Positions 1 through 6,277 are shown, numbered from the stretch's first letter. The stretch is 6,435 bases of DNA from Pseudomonadota bacterium (GCA_021813195.1 JAKALI010000245.1:1-6435); one strand, 5' to 3'. Notes: generated by a model from the letters alone, not told the origin. Numbers and translations: made by a program.

Positions 1-1
1 G

Positions 2-124
2 GTCGGATGCAGCCGCATCCTCAGTTTCGACCAGCGCATGGGGTCGCTGCCCGGCGTGGAACTTCTAAAGCGCCAAGTACGGGCACCGGAGAAAAGTCAG
101 GACGGGAAATTCCTCTCCCGGTGA
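2..124 (+). CDS. PIN-domain (VapC-like) protein, C-terminal fragment
   Basis: The frame is open from the window edge to a TGA at 122-124, giving 40 residues. The start lies outside the window. The peptide contains GCSRILSFDQRM followed by SLPGVELL, which fits the last strand-helix-strand of PIN-domain ribonucleases of the VapC type, where a 'T/S-F-D-x-x' motif with a conserved acidic residue is followed by 'lPGvxLL'. Known family role: VapC toxins are Mg-dependent RNases acting on tRNA or rRNA, normally encoded just after their VapB antitoxin. The antitoxin and the catalytic N-terminal acidic residues would lie upstream of base 1, so neither toxin activity nor pairing can be judged. The tail after PGVELL (KRQVRAPEKS and onward) is basic and looks like a non-conserved extension. 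The family call rests on a short motif only. Confidence 0.5.
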   Translation, partial: VGCSRILSFDQRMGSLPGVELLKRQVRAPEKSQDGKFLSR

Positions 125-135
125 GACGGGAGAGG
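112..135 (+). terminator. 9-bp perfect inverted repeat overlapping the PIN gene stop codon
   Basis: CCTCTCCCG (112-120) pairs perfectly with CGGGAGAGG (127-135) around the 6-base loop GTGAGA. The loop contains the TGA stop (122-124) of the PIN-domain gene. No T-run follows on the + strand. On the minus strand the stem is followed by AATTTCCC, a weak U-tract. It may therefore be a transcript-end or stabilising hairpin, or a copy of the CCTCTCCC/GGGAGAGG intergenic repeats common in proteobacteria, rather than a classical intrinsic terminator. Confidence 0.4.
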
Positions 136-338
136 GCGGGCTACGCGCTCAAAGTTCGGCGGGGAATCGGCCGCAGAGCGAGGAAGGACGCGGAGTTTCA
201 GGTTTTCCCCCTCTTGTGTATCGGTATTTAATTCTGCCGCACAGTCCAATACGTGGAACCCGCGGACCTGAGTTGGAGAGCATCGATATGATGGCCTCTC
301 TGTGACGATGATTCGGTGTATGGCTCGGTTGTTATCGT
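125..338. other. Intergenic region with no gene seen
   Basis: This region lies between the converging ends of the PIN-domain gene (+) and the 153-residue membrane protein gene (-). The only structure seen is an imperfect hairpin at 276-300: GAGAG/CTCTC plus an inner CATC/GATG pairing with a 2-base bulge. It lies about 40 bases past the stop of the minus-strand gene and has no U-tract on either side. No start with a ribosome-binding site and no RNA gene was recognised. Confidence 0.5.
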
Positions 339-800
339 CTATGCATCCGGCGGCGGATCGTCGTAGCCGAGCGCTCGGCGTTGCCGCCTGACCGAATTCT
401 CCGCGAACCCGACATTCCGGACTGCGTCCTTTTCGTAGCCCAGGTCGCGCCGACTATCGGACTGCGGCCTGTTTTGGAATTGGGACAATAGCAGCAGCCC
501 TGCGCGCGCGACTCCCGAGATGCCCCGGTAATGTCCCTGATGCCAGCTAAACGCGGTCGCCCGCTTTGTATTCTCCGATTTTCTCGCCTTGAACATCAGG
601 AACCCGAGCAGTACGCCGCACATCAGGCCCCATCCCCACGCGTCGCCAATACCCGGGACCTCGCTGGCCAACCAGATACAGACTGAAGCGATCACCAGGT
701 ACGGAACGATGGATTTCAGGATCAAGGCAATGGCAAGCATCAAGCCCGACAGCGCTTGCGCCCGCGACTGCCTTGCTACTGCCTTCGAACTGGATTGCAT
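339..800 (-). CDS. Small membrane protein of unknown function (153 aa)
   Basis: I do not recognise the family. The ATG at 800-798 is chosen because AAGGAG (809-814) sits 8 bases upstream, an excellent Shine-Dalgarno. The frame stays open further upstream, but that part runs across another small gene and has no ribosome-binding site. The protein has a short polar, basic N-terminus (residues 1-15), a long hydrophobic stretch at about 18-45 (LMLAIALILKSIVPYLVIAS), a Gly/Trp loop, and a second membrane segment at about 55-72 (WGWGLMCGVLLGFLMF). The positively charged KARKSENTKR follows, which suggests a two-helix hairpin with both ends in the cytoplasm. Residues 80-153 are hydrophilic, Arg-rich and low in recognisable structure, ending DDPPPDA. 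This tail is unusual and could reflect an old frameshift or read-through extension. It lies 65 bases downstream of the 21-residue microprotein gene on the same strand and is probably co-transcribed with it. Confidence 0.6.
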   Translation of the reverse strand: MQSSSKAVARQSRAQALSGLMLAIALILKSIVPYLVIASVCIWLASEVPGIGDAWGWGLMCGVLLGFLMFKARKSENTKRATAFSWHQGHYRGISGVARAGLLLLSQFQNRPQSDSRRDLGYEKDAVRNVGFAENSVRRQRRALGYDDPPPDA

Positions 801-808
801 GCGACGCG

Positions 809-814
809 CTCCTT
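809..814 (-). promoter_or_regulatory. Strong Shine-Dalgarno deciding the start of the 153-aa gene
   Basis: On the minus strand AAGGAG lies 8 bases before the ATG at 800. It fixes the start internal to a longer open frame that reaches back to about 1145. Confidence 0.7.
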
Positions 815-865
815 CATTGATTATGGATGGATAGTCTGTTGCCGAGTTGCGCTGCGCGGCATGCC

Positions 866-931
866 TTAGCGCAGCAACAAGACGATAACAACGATGACAA
901 GTATCAGACCGAGACCGCCGCCCATATACAT
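866..931 (-). CDS. 21-residue single-helix membrane microprotein
   Basis: A very short gene: ATG at 931-929, TAA at 868-866. It begins MYMGGGLGLI, continues through an unbroken run of Leu/Val/Ile (LVIVVIVLLL) and ends in a single Arg before the stop. The Gly-rich N-terminus plus about 15 hydrophobic residues is just enough for one transmembrane helix, with Arg as a C-terminal anchor. GGAGG (938-942) lies 6 bases upstream, a near-ideal Shine-Dalgarno, and this is the main reason to call such a short frame real. The second Met, at codon 3, is a less well spaced alternative start. Many proteobacteria carry comparable tiny hydrophobic proteins without known function. I cannot assign a family. Possible roles include a small regulator of a membrane protein, such as the downstream 153-residue one, or a type I toxin-like peptide. 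No antisense RNA gene is evident. Confidence 0.6.
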   Translation of the reverse strand: MYMGGGLGLILVIVVIVLLLR

Positions 932-937
932 ATTGAA

Positions 938-942
938 CCTCC
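938..942 (-). promoter_or_regulatory. Shine-Dalgarno GGAGG of the 21-aa microprotein
   Basis: On the minus strand GGAGG is followed by TTCAAT and then ATG (931). This near-consensus site is the best evidence that the microprotein is translated. Confidence 0.7.
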
Positions 943-1031
943 GTGATTTGCTCGCCTTGAGCGACAGTGCAGCTACGACCAGGCCATTTCAGCACTATTG
1001 GGTCGTGTCGTCTGGGCGCTACCACACACAA

Positions 1032-1046
1032 GGCCGCAATGCGGCC
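1032..1046. repeat. GC-rich inverted repeat upstream of the microprotein
   Basis: GGCCGC (1032-1037) and GCGGCC (1041-1046) form a perfect 6-bp stem around the 3-base spacer AAT. It lies about 100 bases upstream of the microprotein start on the minus strand. No T-run follows on either strand, so it is not an intrinsic terminator. It could be a 5'-leader hairpin or an operator-like palindrome; nothing further can be said. Confidence 0.35.
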
Positions 1047-1161
1047 GGCGGTGAGTTCGTTTACAGCCGACGCGGCTTTTATTCCGATAGCGGCAACGAG
1101 CAGAGGGGTAACGGTCAAGGACGCAAACGATCCGCCAACAGCCAAGCGTGCCGAATAGCTC

Positions 1162-1184
1162 CGGCCCTACGACGGGCCGCTTTT
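1162..1184 (+). terminator. Weak terminator-like hairpin
   Basis: CGGCCC (1162-1167) pairs with GGGCCG (1174-1179) around TACGAC, followed by CTTTT. The stem is GC-rich but short and the T-tract has only four bases. No supported + strand gene ends in front of it. Confidence 0.3.
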
Positions 1185-1417
1185 GGGTTCCACTACGAAT
1201 TCACCCTATCTACCCTGGAGAGGCGCATTACCGTCAGCACCATGGCGGACAGCTGTCTGCGGTCAACCCGCCGCTCGCCAGTTGACAGGCGACTTCGGCT
1301 TGTCGGCCAGAACGGTCGCTCGACAGGCTGGCCGCCTCGGTCAGCAATGCGCCGGTTTCCCGCCGTTCGAGCTTGCGGACGAAACTTCGATGTCCACTCC
1401 CTGCACCAATAGCCAAG

Positions 1418-1445
1418 ACCAACCGCTTATCCGGTTGGTTTTCTT
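1418..1445 (+). terminator. Rho-independent terminator (+ strand)
   Basis: ACCAACCG (1418-1425) pairs perfectly with CGGTTGGT (1432-1439) around the loop CTTATC. It is immediately followed by TTTCTT (1440-1445), giving a U-rich tail on the + strand. The minus-strand flank has no comparable T-run, so the element acts on + transcripts. No convincing + strand gene lies upstream, so it may end a small RNA or a decayed gene. Confidence 0.6.
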
Positions 1446-1786
1446 CCTGCGTTGGCATGCCTGCGCGGGTTCCCGTGGGTTCTTGCGGACTCCAGGTTTC
1501 AGGGTGGGCACCGAATTTTGGCTGTCTTCACTCTCTCCGCGGCATCTTTCCCTCCGCGGCGGTCCTCACGCAGCGGCCCCAAATCCGCAAGCGCATTGTT
1601 TTGCCACCTCATACATCAATAGATTACGCGCGGACGAATCAAGCGGTTGATTTTCAGCATCACCAGACCGAGGAAACCCGCCCCGATTCGGAGAGCGGCC
1701 AGCACGATGCAGTGTGGATTTGTTGGCGGCCCCATCCGTGCCGCGGTCTGCCAACTGACCTGTCGACCTGAAGCATGTTCCGGCCT

Positions 1787-1801
1787 CCGCCGGGACGGCG
1801 G
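1787..1801 (-). repeat. Short GC-rich hairpin downstream of the SBP-type kinase gene
   Basis: CCGCCG (1787-1792) and CGGCGG (1796-1801) form a perfect 6-bp stem with a 3-base loop, about 50 bases past the stop codon of the kinase gene (1852). It has no U-tract on the minus strand. It could stabilise the 3' end of the operon transcript or be part of a REP-like repeat. Confidence 0.35.
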
Positions 1802-1851
1802 GGGAAGTGCGAGGATGGGTCAACGGCAGCGATATCCCTCATCGCGTTCCC

Positions 1852-4035
1852 TCACGTGCCAACGCGCGCTAATATGCCGTGCAATTTCCGGGCGGCCACC
1901 GGCTTCAATAATACCGGCACGCCCAGGCACTTTGCCTCTTTCTCGATCTCGGGCGTCATGTCGCCGGTGACCAGAAGGGCGGGGATGGGGGCATCGAACG
2001 CGGCGCGCAAGCGTTGAATCGCGAGCAAGCCGTTCGCGCCGGGGCCGAGGTGGTAGTCGCTGACGATCGCGGCCGGCTCGTAAGTCAACTCATCGAGCCT
2101 GGCCACGCAATCTTCCCAGGAAGAAGCGGTCCACACTTCACAGCCCCAGGCCGCGAGCATTGCACCCAAGCCGTTGCGGATCGATGCTTCGTCGTCGATC
2201 ACAACGACCGAGAGATCCAGGGGCGGCAGCGGGGTATCTTCGGCGCACCGCCACTCGAGTAATTGCTTGCCCAGCGGCACTTCCACGGAGAATATCGACC
2301 CCTTCCCAGGTACGGAACGCAATGCGAGGCGGTGGCCGAGCGCGCTCGCCAGCCGTTCCACGATGGCCAACCCGAGCCCCATGCTTCTGCCTCGCGCCTC
2401 CGACTGCTGCCCCAGGCGCGTGAATTCCCGGAATATGTTTTTGTGCTGCTCAAAGGGAATGCCCGGACCGGTATCGTGCACCTCGATGCGCAGGCCCGTC
2501 GCTATCCGCCTGCAACCGAGCGCAATGCGTCCGCTGTCGCAATACTTCACTGCATTGCCGAGGAAATTGCGCAGAATACGCTGCAGCAGCATGGGGTCGC
2601 TGCGCACGACGGCCGAACTCGCGACGAATTCGAGTTTCAGCCCTTTGTCTTCGGCCAGCGGGAGGAACTCGTCATGCAAACGGGCCATCAGTTCCATCAG
2701 AGAGAAATCCGTCTGCCTGGGCTCGATTACCTGGGCGTCCAGCCTCGAAATATCCATGAGCCCGTCGAACAGTTCGTTCATGGCCTCCACCAATTGCCGG
2801 ATCGACCCGACCATCTTGCCTTCCCGTTCCGGGAGTGGGCAGGCGAGCAGGACGTCGACAAACAGGTTCAACGCATACAAGGGTTGGCGGAGATCGTGGC
2901 TCGCGATGGCGATGAAGCGCTGTTTTTCGGTATTCGCTCGTTCCGCCATCTCCCTCATCCGCTGTGTTTCCGCCATCTGCGCCCGCAATTTCCCGTTCAT
3001 GCGGGTGATATAGAAGATCAATGCCAATGCACCGACGATGACGGCGACGGCGATGGCGAACATCCGGATCAGCCACGCGTAGTCCCCGTCCGGGTTTGGG
3101 TCGTACAGGAAGCCTTGCGGCCGGAAGCTGCTCGGCAACATGCCCAGCTCGGCATAGACTTCCGCGATGTGCTTCCAGCGCCCAGGATTCATGTAGCCCG
3201 CCTCGATCAGATCGAGTTCCATGAGCTTGGCCTGTTCCAGCGCTTCGAAGCGCAGCGCATCGCGCGATTTCGCCGGCGCATACTTGGCGCGGATCAGGTC
3301 CACCATCTCGTCCACGTGCGTCATGGCATAGGCCCAGCCGCGCAGCGTGGCCTCGCGGAACGCCCTGACCCGTTGCGGGTGTTGCGCGATCTCGCGTTCG
3401 GTCGTGTAGATGTTGTCGCCGTAGAAATCCACGCCGCCCTCGCGCGGCGAAAACACGCGGTAGGGGATGCCCGCCCGCTCCAGCAGGTAGGGTTCGTTGG
3501 TCGAGAAGCTCGATTGCGCAGCCACCTTGCCGGATATCAAGTCGTCGAGATTGAACGAATGCCGCAGGATGCGGACTTTGTCGAGCAGGCCCTCCTGACG
3601 AAGATAACCGAGATTGGCGGCAGCGTTGGGCTCGATCATTACCTTCTTGCCGGCTAGGTCGTGGATGGTGTCGATGCCCGCACTGCGCAAGGCGAGCAGG
3701 ATCGAGGGCGAGTGCTGAAAAATCACGGCCAGCACGACTACCGGCTTTCCTTGCGCACGGAGCAGCAGGACGCTGCTCGATCCGACCCCGAAATCGGCCG
3801 CGCCCGACAGCACCTGGTCGTCCGTGTTCAATCCGGGCCGCGCTTCCACCAGCGAAACGTCGAGTCCAGCTTCCCGGTAAAAGCCCTTTTCCAGCGCTGC
3901 ATAGAATCCGGCGAACTGGAACTGGTGCGTCCACTTCAACTGCACCTTGACGGGATCGAGCTTCACCGGTTGCGGTTCTGCGAAAGCGCTCCACGGCGCA
4001 CAACAGAACAGTATCAGCGCGGCATGGCGTGCCAT
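1852..4035 (-). CDS. Hybrid histidine kinase with NMT1/THI5-like periplasmic sensor (SBP-TM-HK-REC)
   Basis: A 727-residue inner-membrane sensor kinase. A signal peptide (1-19, cleavage after AFA) leads into an NMT1/THI5-type substrate-binding domain (~28-310) with the family's typical opening VQLKWTHQFQFAGFYAALEK. A single transmembrane helix (~320-344) and a coiled coil (~345-375) follow. The HisKA domain has phospho-acceptor His380 in SHDLRQP. The HATPase has N-box Asn490/Asn494, G1 DTGPG (521-525) and G2 GLGLA (553-557). The C-terminal receiver has acidic pair Asp614/Asp615, phospho-acceptor Asp660, Thr690 and Lys711. All key residues are present. There is no HAMP, PAS or Hpt domain, so phosphotransfer to a regulator would be direct or need a separate Hpt protein. 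Known family ligands include thiamine-precursor pyrimidines, sulfonates and other small molecules; the ligand here cannot be predicted. The ATG at 4035 is chosen for its clean signal peptide and GGTGG 11 bases upstream. An ATG at 4095 is the alternative. It follows the other hybrid kinase gene on the same strand. Confidence 0.9.
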   Translation of the reverse strand: MARHAALILFCCAPWSAFAEPQPVKLDPVKVQLKWTHQFQFAGFYAALEKGFYREAGLDVSLVEARPGLNTDDQVLSGAADFGVGSSSVLLLRAQGKPVVVLAVIFQHSPSILLALRSAGIDTIHDLAGKKVMIEPNAAANLGYLRQEGLLDKVRILRHSFNLDDLISGKVAAQSSFSTNEPYLLERAGIPYRVFSPREGGVDFYGDNIYTTEREIAQHPQRVRAFREATLRGWAYAMTHVDEMVDLIRAKYAPAKSRDALRFEALEQAKLMELDLIEAGYMNPGRWKHIAEVYAELGMLPSSFRPQGFLYDPNPDGDYAWLIRMFAIAVAVIVGALALIFYITRMNGKLRAQMAETQRMREMAERANTEKQRFIAIASHDLRQPLYALNLFVDVLLACPLPEREGKMVGSIRQLVEAMNELFDGLMDISRLDAQVIEPRQTDFSLMELMARLHDEFLPLAEDKGLKLEFVASSAVVRSDPMLLQRILRNFLGNAVKYCDSGRIALGCRRIATGLRIEVHDTGPGIPFEQHKNIFREFTRLGQQSEARGRSMGLGLAIVERLASALGHRLALRSVPGKGSIFSVEVPLGKQLLEWRCAEDTPLPPLDLSVVVIDDEASIRNGLGAMLAAWGCEVWTASSWEDCVARLDELTYEPAAIVSDYHLGPGANGLLAIQRLRAAFDAPIPALLVTGDMTPEIEKEAKCLGVPVLLKPVAARKLHGILARVGT

Positions 4036-4112
4036 CCGTCGCAAATCCACCGCGACGGTAGCGCGCCGTGGGTTGTTCAAGGGGGTCCCAAGCATGGGTG
4101 CAGCCGCTTGCC

Positions 4113-5858
4113 TCAGCCTGCCAGCAGGTTCGACAGCAGCGCGCGCAGCTTGGCCGCGGTCAGAGGCTTGTGCATCAAAGGAAAGCCCGAGTCCCGGGCT
4201 TCGCGCAGGCGATCCGGGTCGGTGTCGCCGGTGAGGATCGCGGCGGGCAGGGCGCCGCAACGGGCCTGGATGGCGCGGATCGCGCTGACGCCGGTGACGC
4301 CGCCGCGCAGACGGTAGTCGGCGAGGATCGCGTTTGGGTAGAACCCACTGGCGGTCATCAGTTCGAGAGCCTCCGTTGCAGATTCCGCAGTGACGGCGAC
4401 GCAGTCCCAGCGTTCAAGCAGTTCGGCTGCGCTGGCTCGGATTGCCGCGTCGTCGTCGATCAGCAGCACGGTCTTGCCGGGCAGCGCGCCCGTTACCGCC
4501 GATGCGGCGGAGGTTTCATGCGGGCTAGGATTGCCGCGCGGCACCGAGACCGAAAACGTCGAGCCGCGCCCCGGCGTGGACCGCAGCGCGAGCTGGTGAT
4601 CCAGCGACCGGGCCAGGCCGTCTGCGATGGCGAGTCCCAGTCCCAGCCCTTTCTCGCGATCGCGTTCCGGATTGTCCAGCTGATAGAACTCGCGGAATAT
4701 CGCCTGCTGCGCCTGGGCCGGGATGCCGATGCCGCTGTCGTGGACCTCGATGCGAAAAGCGTTCCCGGCGCGGCGGCAGCCGATAAGGATGCCGCCGGCC
4801 GGCGTGTACTTGAGGGCATTGGCGGCGAAGTTGCGCAGGATGCGTTCGAGCATGGCCGGATCGCTGTGCACCCAGGCGGCGGTGGGCATGACGCGGAACG
4901 ACAGGCCGCACGCCGCCGCCTGCGGGGCGAAATCGGCATGCAAGCGGTCGAAAATTTCCGCCAGCGGGAAGTCGCGCTTCTCGGGGCGGATCGCCGCCGC
5001 ATCCACTTTGGAAAAATCGAGCAACGCATTGAGCAGTGCCTCCAGACCCCGCCCGGCGGCGCGGATGCGTTCGACCAGCGGCCGGCTCGGGTGGCCTTTC
5101 AGATCGTGATCGAGGGCGTCGACGAACAGCTCGATGGCCTGGACCGGCTGGCGCAGGTCGTGGCTTGCGGCGGCGAGGAACTTGGTCTTGTCCGTGCTCG
5201 CGCGTTCGGCGATGTCCTTTTGACGGGTCAGTTCGTCGATCAGGCCGATGTTCTGGAAGCGCAGGCCGATGGCGTCCTGCAGGGCACGCTGGATGTTGCG
5301 GCCGTAGTTGATATTGACCGCCAGGAAGGTGAGGGAGAGCACGCCCACGGTGGCGTAATAGCTGTCCAACTCGGCAATGCAGCGCAGCGCGAAGGGCGCC
5401 GCGGTAGGTACCGCGTAGGCCAGGTAGGTCGGCAAATAGGAAGAGTGCGCCGACACCGAACCCGAGATCATGCCGGCGTAGACCACCACCAGCGTCATCA
5501 GCACCAGCGGTTCGTGCTGGAACATCAGCAGGCCGGCCGATCCCCAAAGGCAGCCCGATAGCCCCGAAAACAGCGTCGCGATCCTCCCCCAGCGGCGCGC
5601 ATCGAACTCCGCCGGCTGGCGCAGGAACGCGCGGCGCAGCGCGAAGCGGGTGAAGGACAGCAGATAGACCGCCCCCGCCCAGCCGAGCAGCACGTCCTGG
5701 CGCGTCATCGACCACAGCGCGACGACCATTCCTGCCGCAGTGACCAGGTTGCCGCGTAGCACGAAAGGCAGATGGTCGTAGAGCAGGCGCACCTGCTCGC
5801 GAAAAACCGCTTCCGAGGCGTGACGGTCCGCCCCGGCGACGGCCGCACTCACAACCAT
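4113..5858 (-). CDS. Membrane-bound hybrid histidine kinase (6TM-HK-REC)
   Basis: A 581-residue hybrid sensor kinase. About six transmembrane segments occupy residues ~35-185 (roughly 38-52, 55-73, 92-113, 118-136, 141-160 and 167-184), with short loops and no large periplasmic domain, so the signal is probably sensed in or near the membrane. A helical linker (195-225) leads to HisKA with phospho-acceptor His233 in SHDLRQP. The HATPase has N-box Asn343/Asn347, G1 DSGIG (374-378) and G2 GLGLGLA (404-410). The C-terminal receiver has the acidic run 468-470, phospho-acceptor Asp514, Thr543 and Lys564. Nothing catalytic is missing. The ATG at 5858 overlaps the end of the response-regulator gene by 10 bases, suggesting translational coupling; its own Shine-Dalgarno is weak. 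The frame is open further upstream, but that part is out-of-frame read of the regulator gene. The SBP-type kinase gene begins 77 bases downstream. The N-terminal membrane domain is not one I can name. Confidence 0.9.
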   Translation of the reverse strand: MVVSAAVAGADRHASEAVFREQVRLLYDHLPFVLRGNLVTAAGMVVALWSMTRQDVLLGWAGAVYLLSFTRFALRRAFLRQPAEFDARRWGRIATLFSGLSGCLWGSAGLLMFQHEPLVLMTLVVVYAGMISGSVSAHSSYLPTYLAYAVPTAAPFALRCIAELDSYYATVGVLSLTFLAVNINYGRNIQRALQDAIGLRFQNIGLIDELTRQKDIAERASTDKTKFLAAASHDLRQPVQAIELFVDALDHDLKGHPSRPLVERIRAAGRGLEALLNALLDFSKVDAAAIRPEKRDFPLAEIFDRLHADFAPQAAACGLSFRVMPTAAWVHSDPAMLERILRNFAANALKYTPAGGILIGCRRAGNAFRIEVHDSGIGIPAQAQQAIFREFYQLDNPERDREKGLGLGLAIADGLARSLDHQLALRSTPGRGSTFSVSVPRGNPSPHETSAASAVTGALPGKTVLLIDDDAAIRASAAELLERWDCVAVTAESATEALELMTASGFYPNAILADYRLRGGVTGVSAIRAIQARCGALPAAILTGDTDPDRLREARDSGFPLMHKPLTAAKLRALLSNLLAG

Positions 5859-6277
5859 CCGTTGCGCTTGGCGAGCATGGCCGCCTCCGTGCGCGACTTG
5901 GCGCCGAGGGCATTCAGGATGCCCGCCACGTGCGCACGCACGGTGTTTTCGCTCATGGCCAGCGCGCGGCCGATCTCCTTGTTGGAATCGCCTTCGCACA
6001 GGCGGGCGAGCACGTCGATCTGGCGCGGCGTGAGGTGCACCGCGCGGCGAGCGGCCGCCGGGGCCGGCATTGCGCTGGGCACCGCGTCGCTCGCCTCCGG
6101 CACCCACAATTCGCCGTCCAGTACCCGTCGCGCCGCATGCAGCATGTAATCCCCGCTGACCGCTTTCGGGATGAAGCCCTGGGCGCCGCGCGCTATGCCC
6201 TCGCGCACCGTTTCGGCATCATACATTCCGGAGAGCAGTACCACGGGACTGGCCGGGAAGCGCTGGCTGTTTTCGAA
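5849..6277 (-). CDS. LuxR-family response regulator, 5'-truncated
   Basis: This is the DNA-binding output protein, presumably of the adjacent kinases. The frame is open from an in-frame TAA at 6280-6278 to TGA at 5851-5849. The first plausible internal start is GTG at 6244. Homology begins at about SQRFPASPVVLLSG, that is alpha3-beta4 of a receiver domain with the conserved Ser. The beta5 Lys (FIPK) and the end of the receiver follow, then an Ala/Pro linker. Next is a complete LuxR/FixJ-type helix-turn-helix (LTPRQIDVLARLCEG, SNKEIGRAL, SENTVRAHVAGIL). The first ~70 residues of the receiver, with the acidic pair and phospho-acceptor Asp, are missing. The break coincides with an abrupt drop in GC near 6270-6280, so the gene was probably intact in the source genome. 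Expressed from the GTG it would be a phosphorylation-blind DNA-binding fragment. It overlaps the downstream kinase gene by 10 bases. Confidence 0.8.
   Translation of the reverse strand, partial: FENSQRFPASPVVLLSGMYDAETVREGIARGAQGFIPKAVSGDYMLHAARRVLDGELWVPEASDAVPSAMPAPAAARRAVHLTPRQIDVLARLCEGDSNKEIGRALAMSENTVRAHVAGILNALGAKSRTEAAMLAKRNGWL

Larger units (their letters stand above)
1146..1851. other. Gene-poor region without a supported coding sequence
   Basis: About 700 bases separate the microprotein leader from the end of the SBP-type kinase gene. Open frames exist on both strands, but their translations are Arg/Ser/Pro-rich, lack hydrophobic-core patterns, and none has a Shine-Dalgarno. The visible structure consists of inverted repeats: the hairpin at 1162-1179, the palindrome GACAGCTGTC near 1246, the terminator-like stem at 1418-1445, two CCGCGG copies (1537-1542 and 1554-1559), and a 6-bp stem at 1787-1801. 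The region is most likely decayed or intergenic sequence, possibly hosting a non-coding RNA that ends at 1445. Confidence 0.5.

Noticed and set aside
801..1145. Upstream extension of the 153-residue membrane protein frame to a TTG at 1145 (268 residues in total)
   Set aside because: The extension overlaps the 21-residue gene in another frame, has no ribosome-binding site, and gives a Cys/Arg-rich translation. The ATG at 800 has a strong Shine-Dalgarno.
967..1158. 63-codon + strand frame ending just before the weak hairpin at 1162
   Set aside because: It has no ribosome-binding site and no recognisable domain, and the hairpin behind it is weak.
894..1412. 172-codon + strand frame ending just before the terminator at 1418
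   Set aside because: It has no Shine-Dalgarno, is antisense to the microprotein, and its translation is Arg/Ser-rich without core patterns. Its end close to the terminator is noted but could be chance.
1234..1458. 74-codon minus-strand frame (starts MPTQEENQPDK)
   Set aside because: There is no Shine-Dalgarno before the ATG, no recognisable domain, and it contains the terminator stem within its coding part.
1537..1559. Two CCGCGG copies that could form a hairpin
   Set aside because: Each 6-mer is itself a palindrome in GC-rich DNA and the spacing is loose, with no T-run. Chance is sufficient.
2263..3657. Long + strand frame of 464 codons
   Set aside because: It is antisense to the SBP-type kinase, which has complete, recognisable domains. 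The His/Gln/Arg-rich translation is typical of GC-rich antisense frames.
4036..4260. N-terminal extension of the SBP-type kinase back to 4260, or start at 4095
   Set aside because: The part beyond 4113 lies inside the other kinase gene in another frame and is Arg/Pro-rich. The ATG at 4095 is possible but would put about 20 unusual residues before a standard signal peptide and has a poorly spaced Shine-Dalgarno.
4068..5561. Long + strand frame of 497 codons
   Set aside because: It is antisense to the membrane hybrid kinase, with a Gly/Arg/Gln-rich translation and no domain.
5859..6107. N-terminal extension of the membrane kinase back to 6107
   Set aside because: It is read out of frame through the LuxR helix-turn-helix gene. 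The Gly/Arg/His-rich sequence has no domain.
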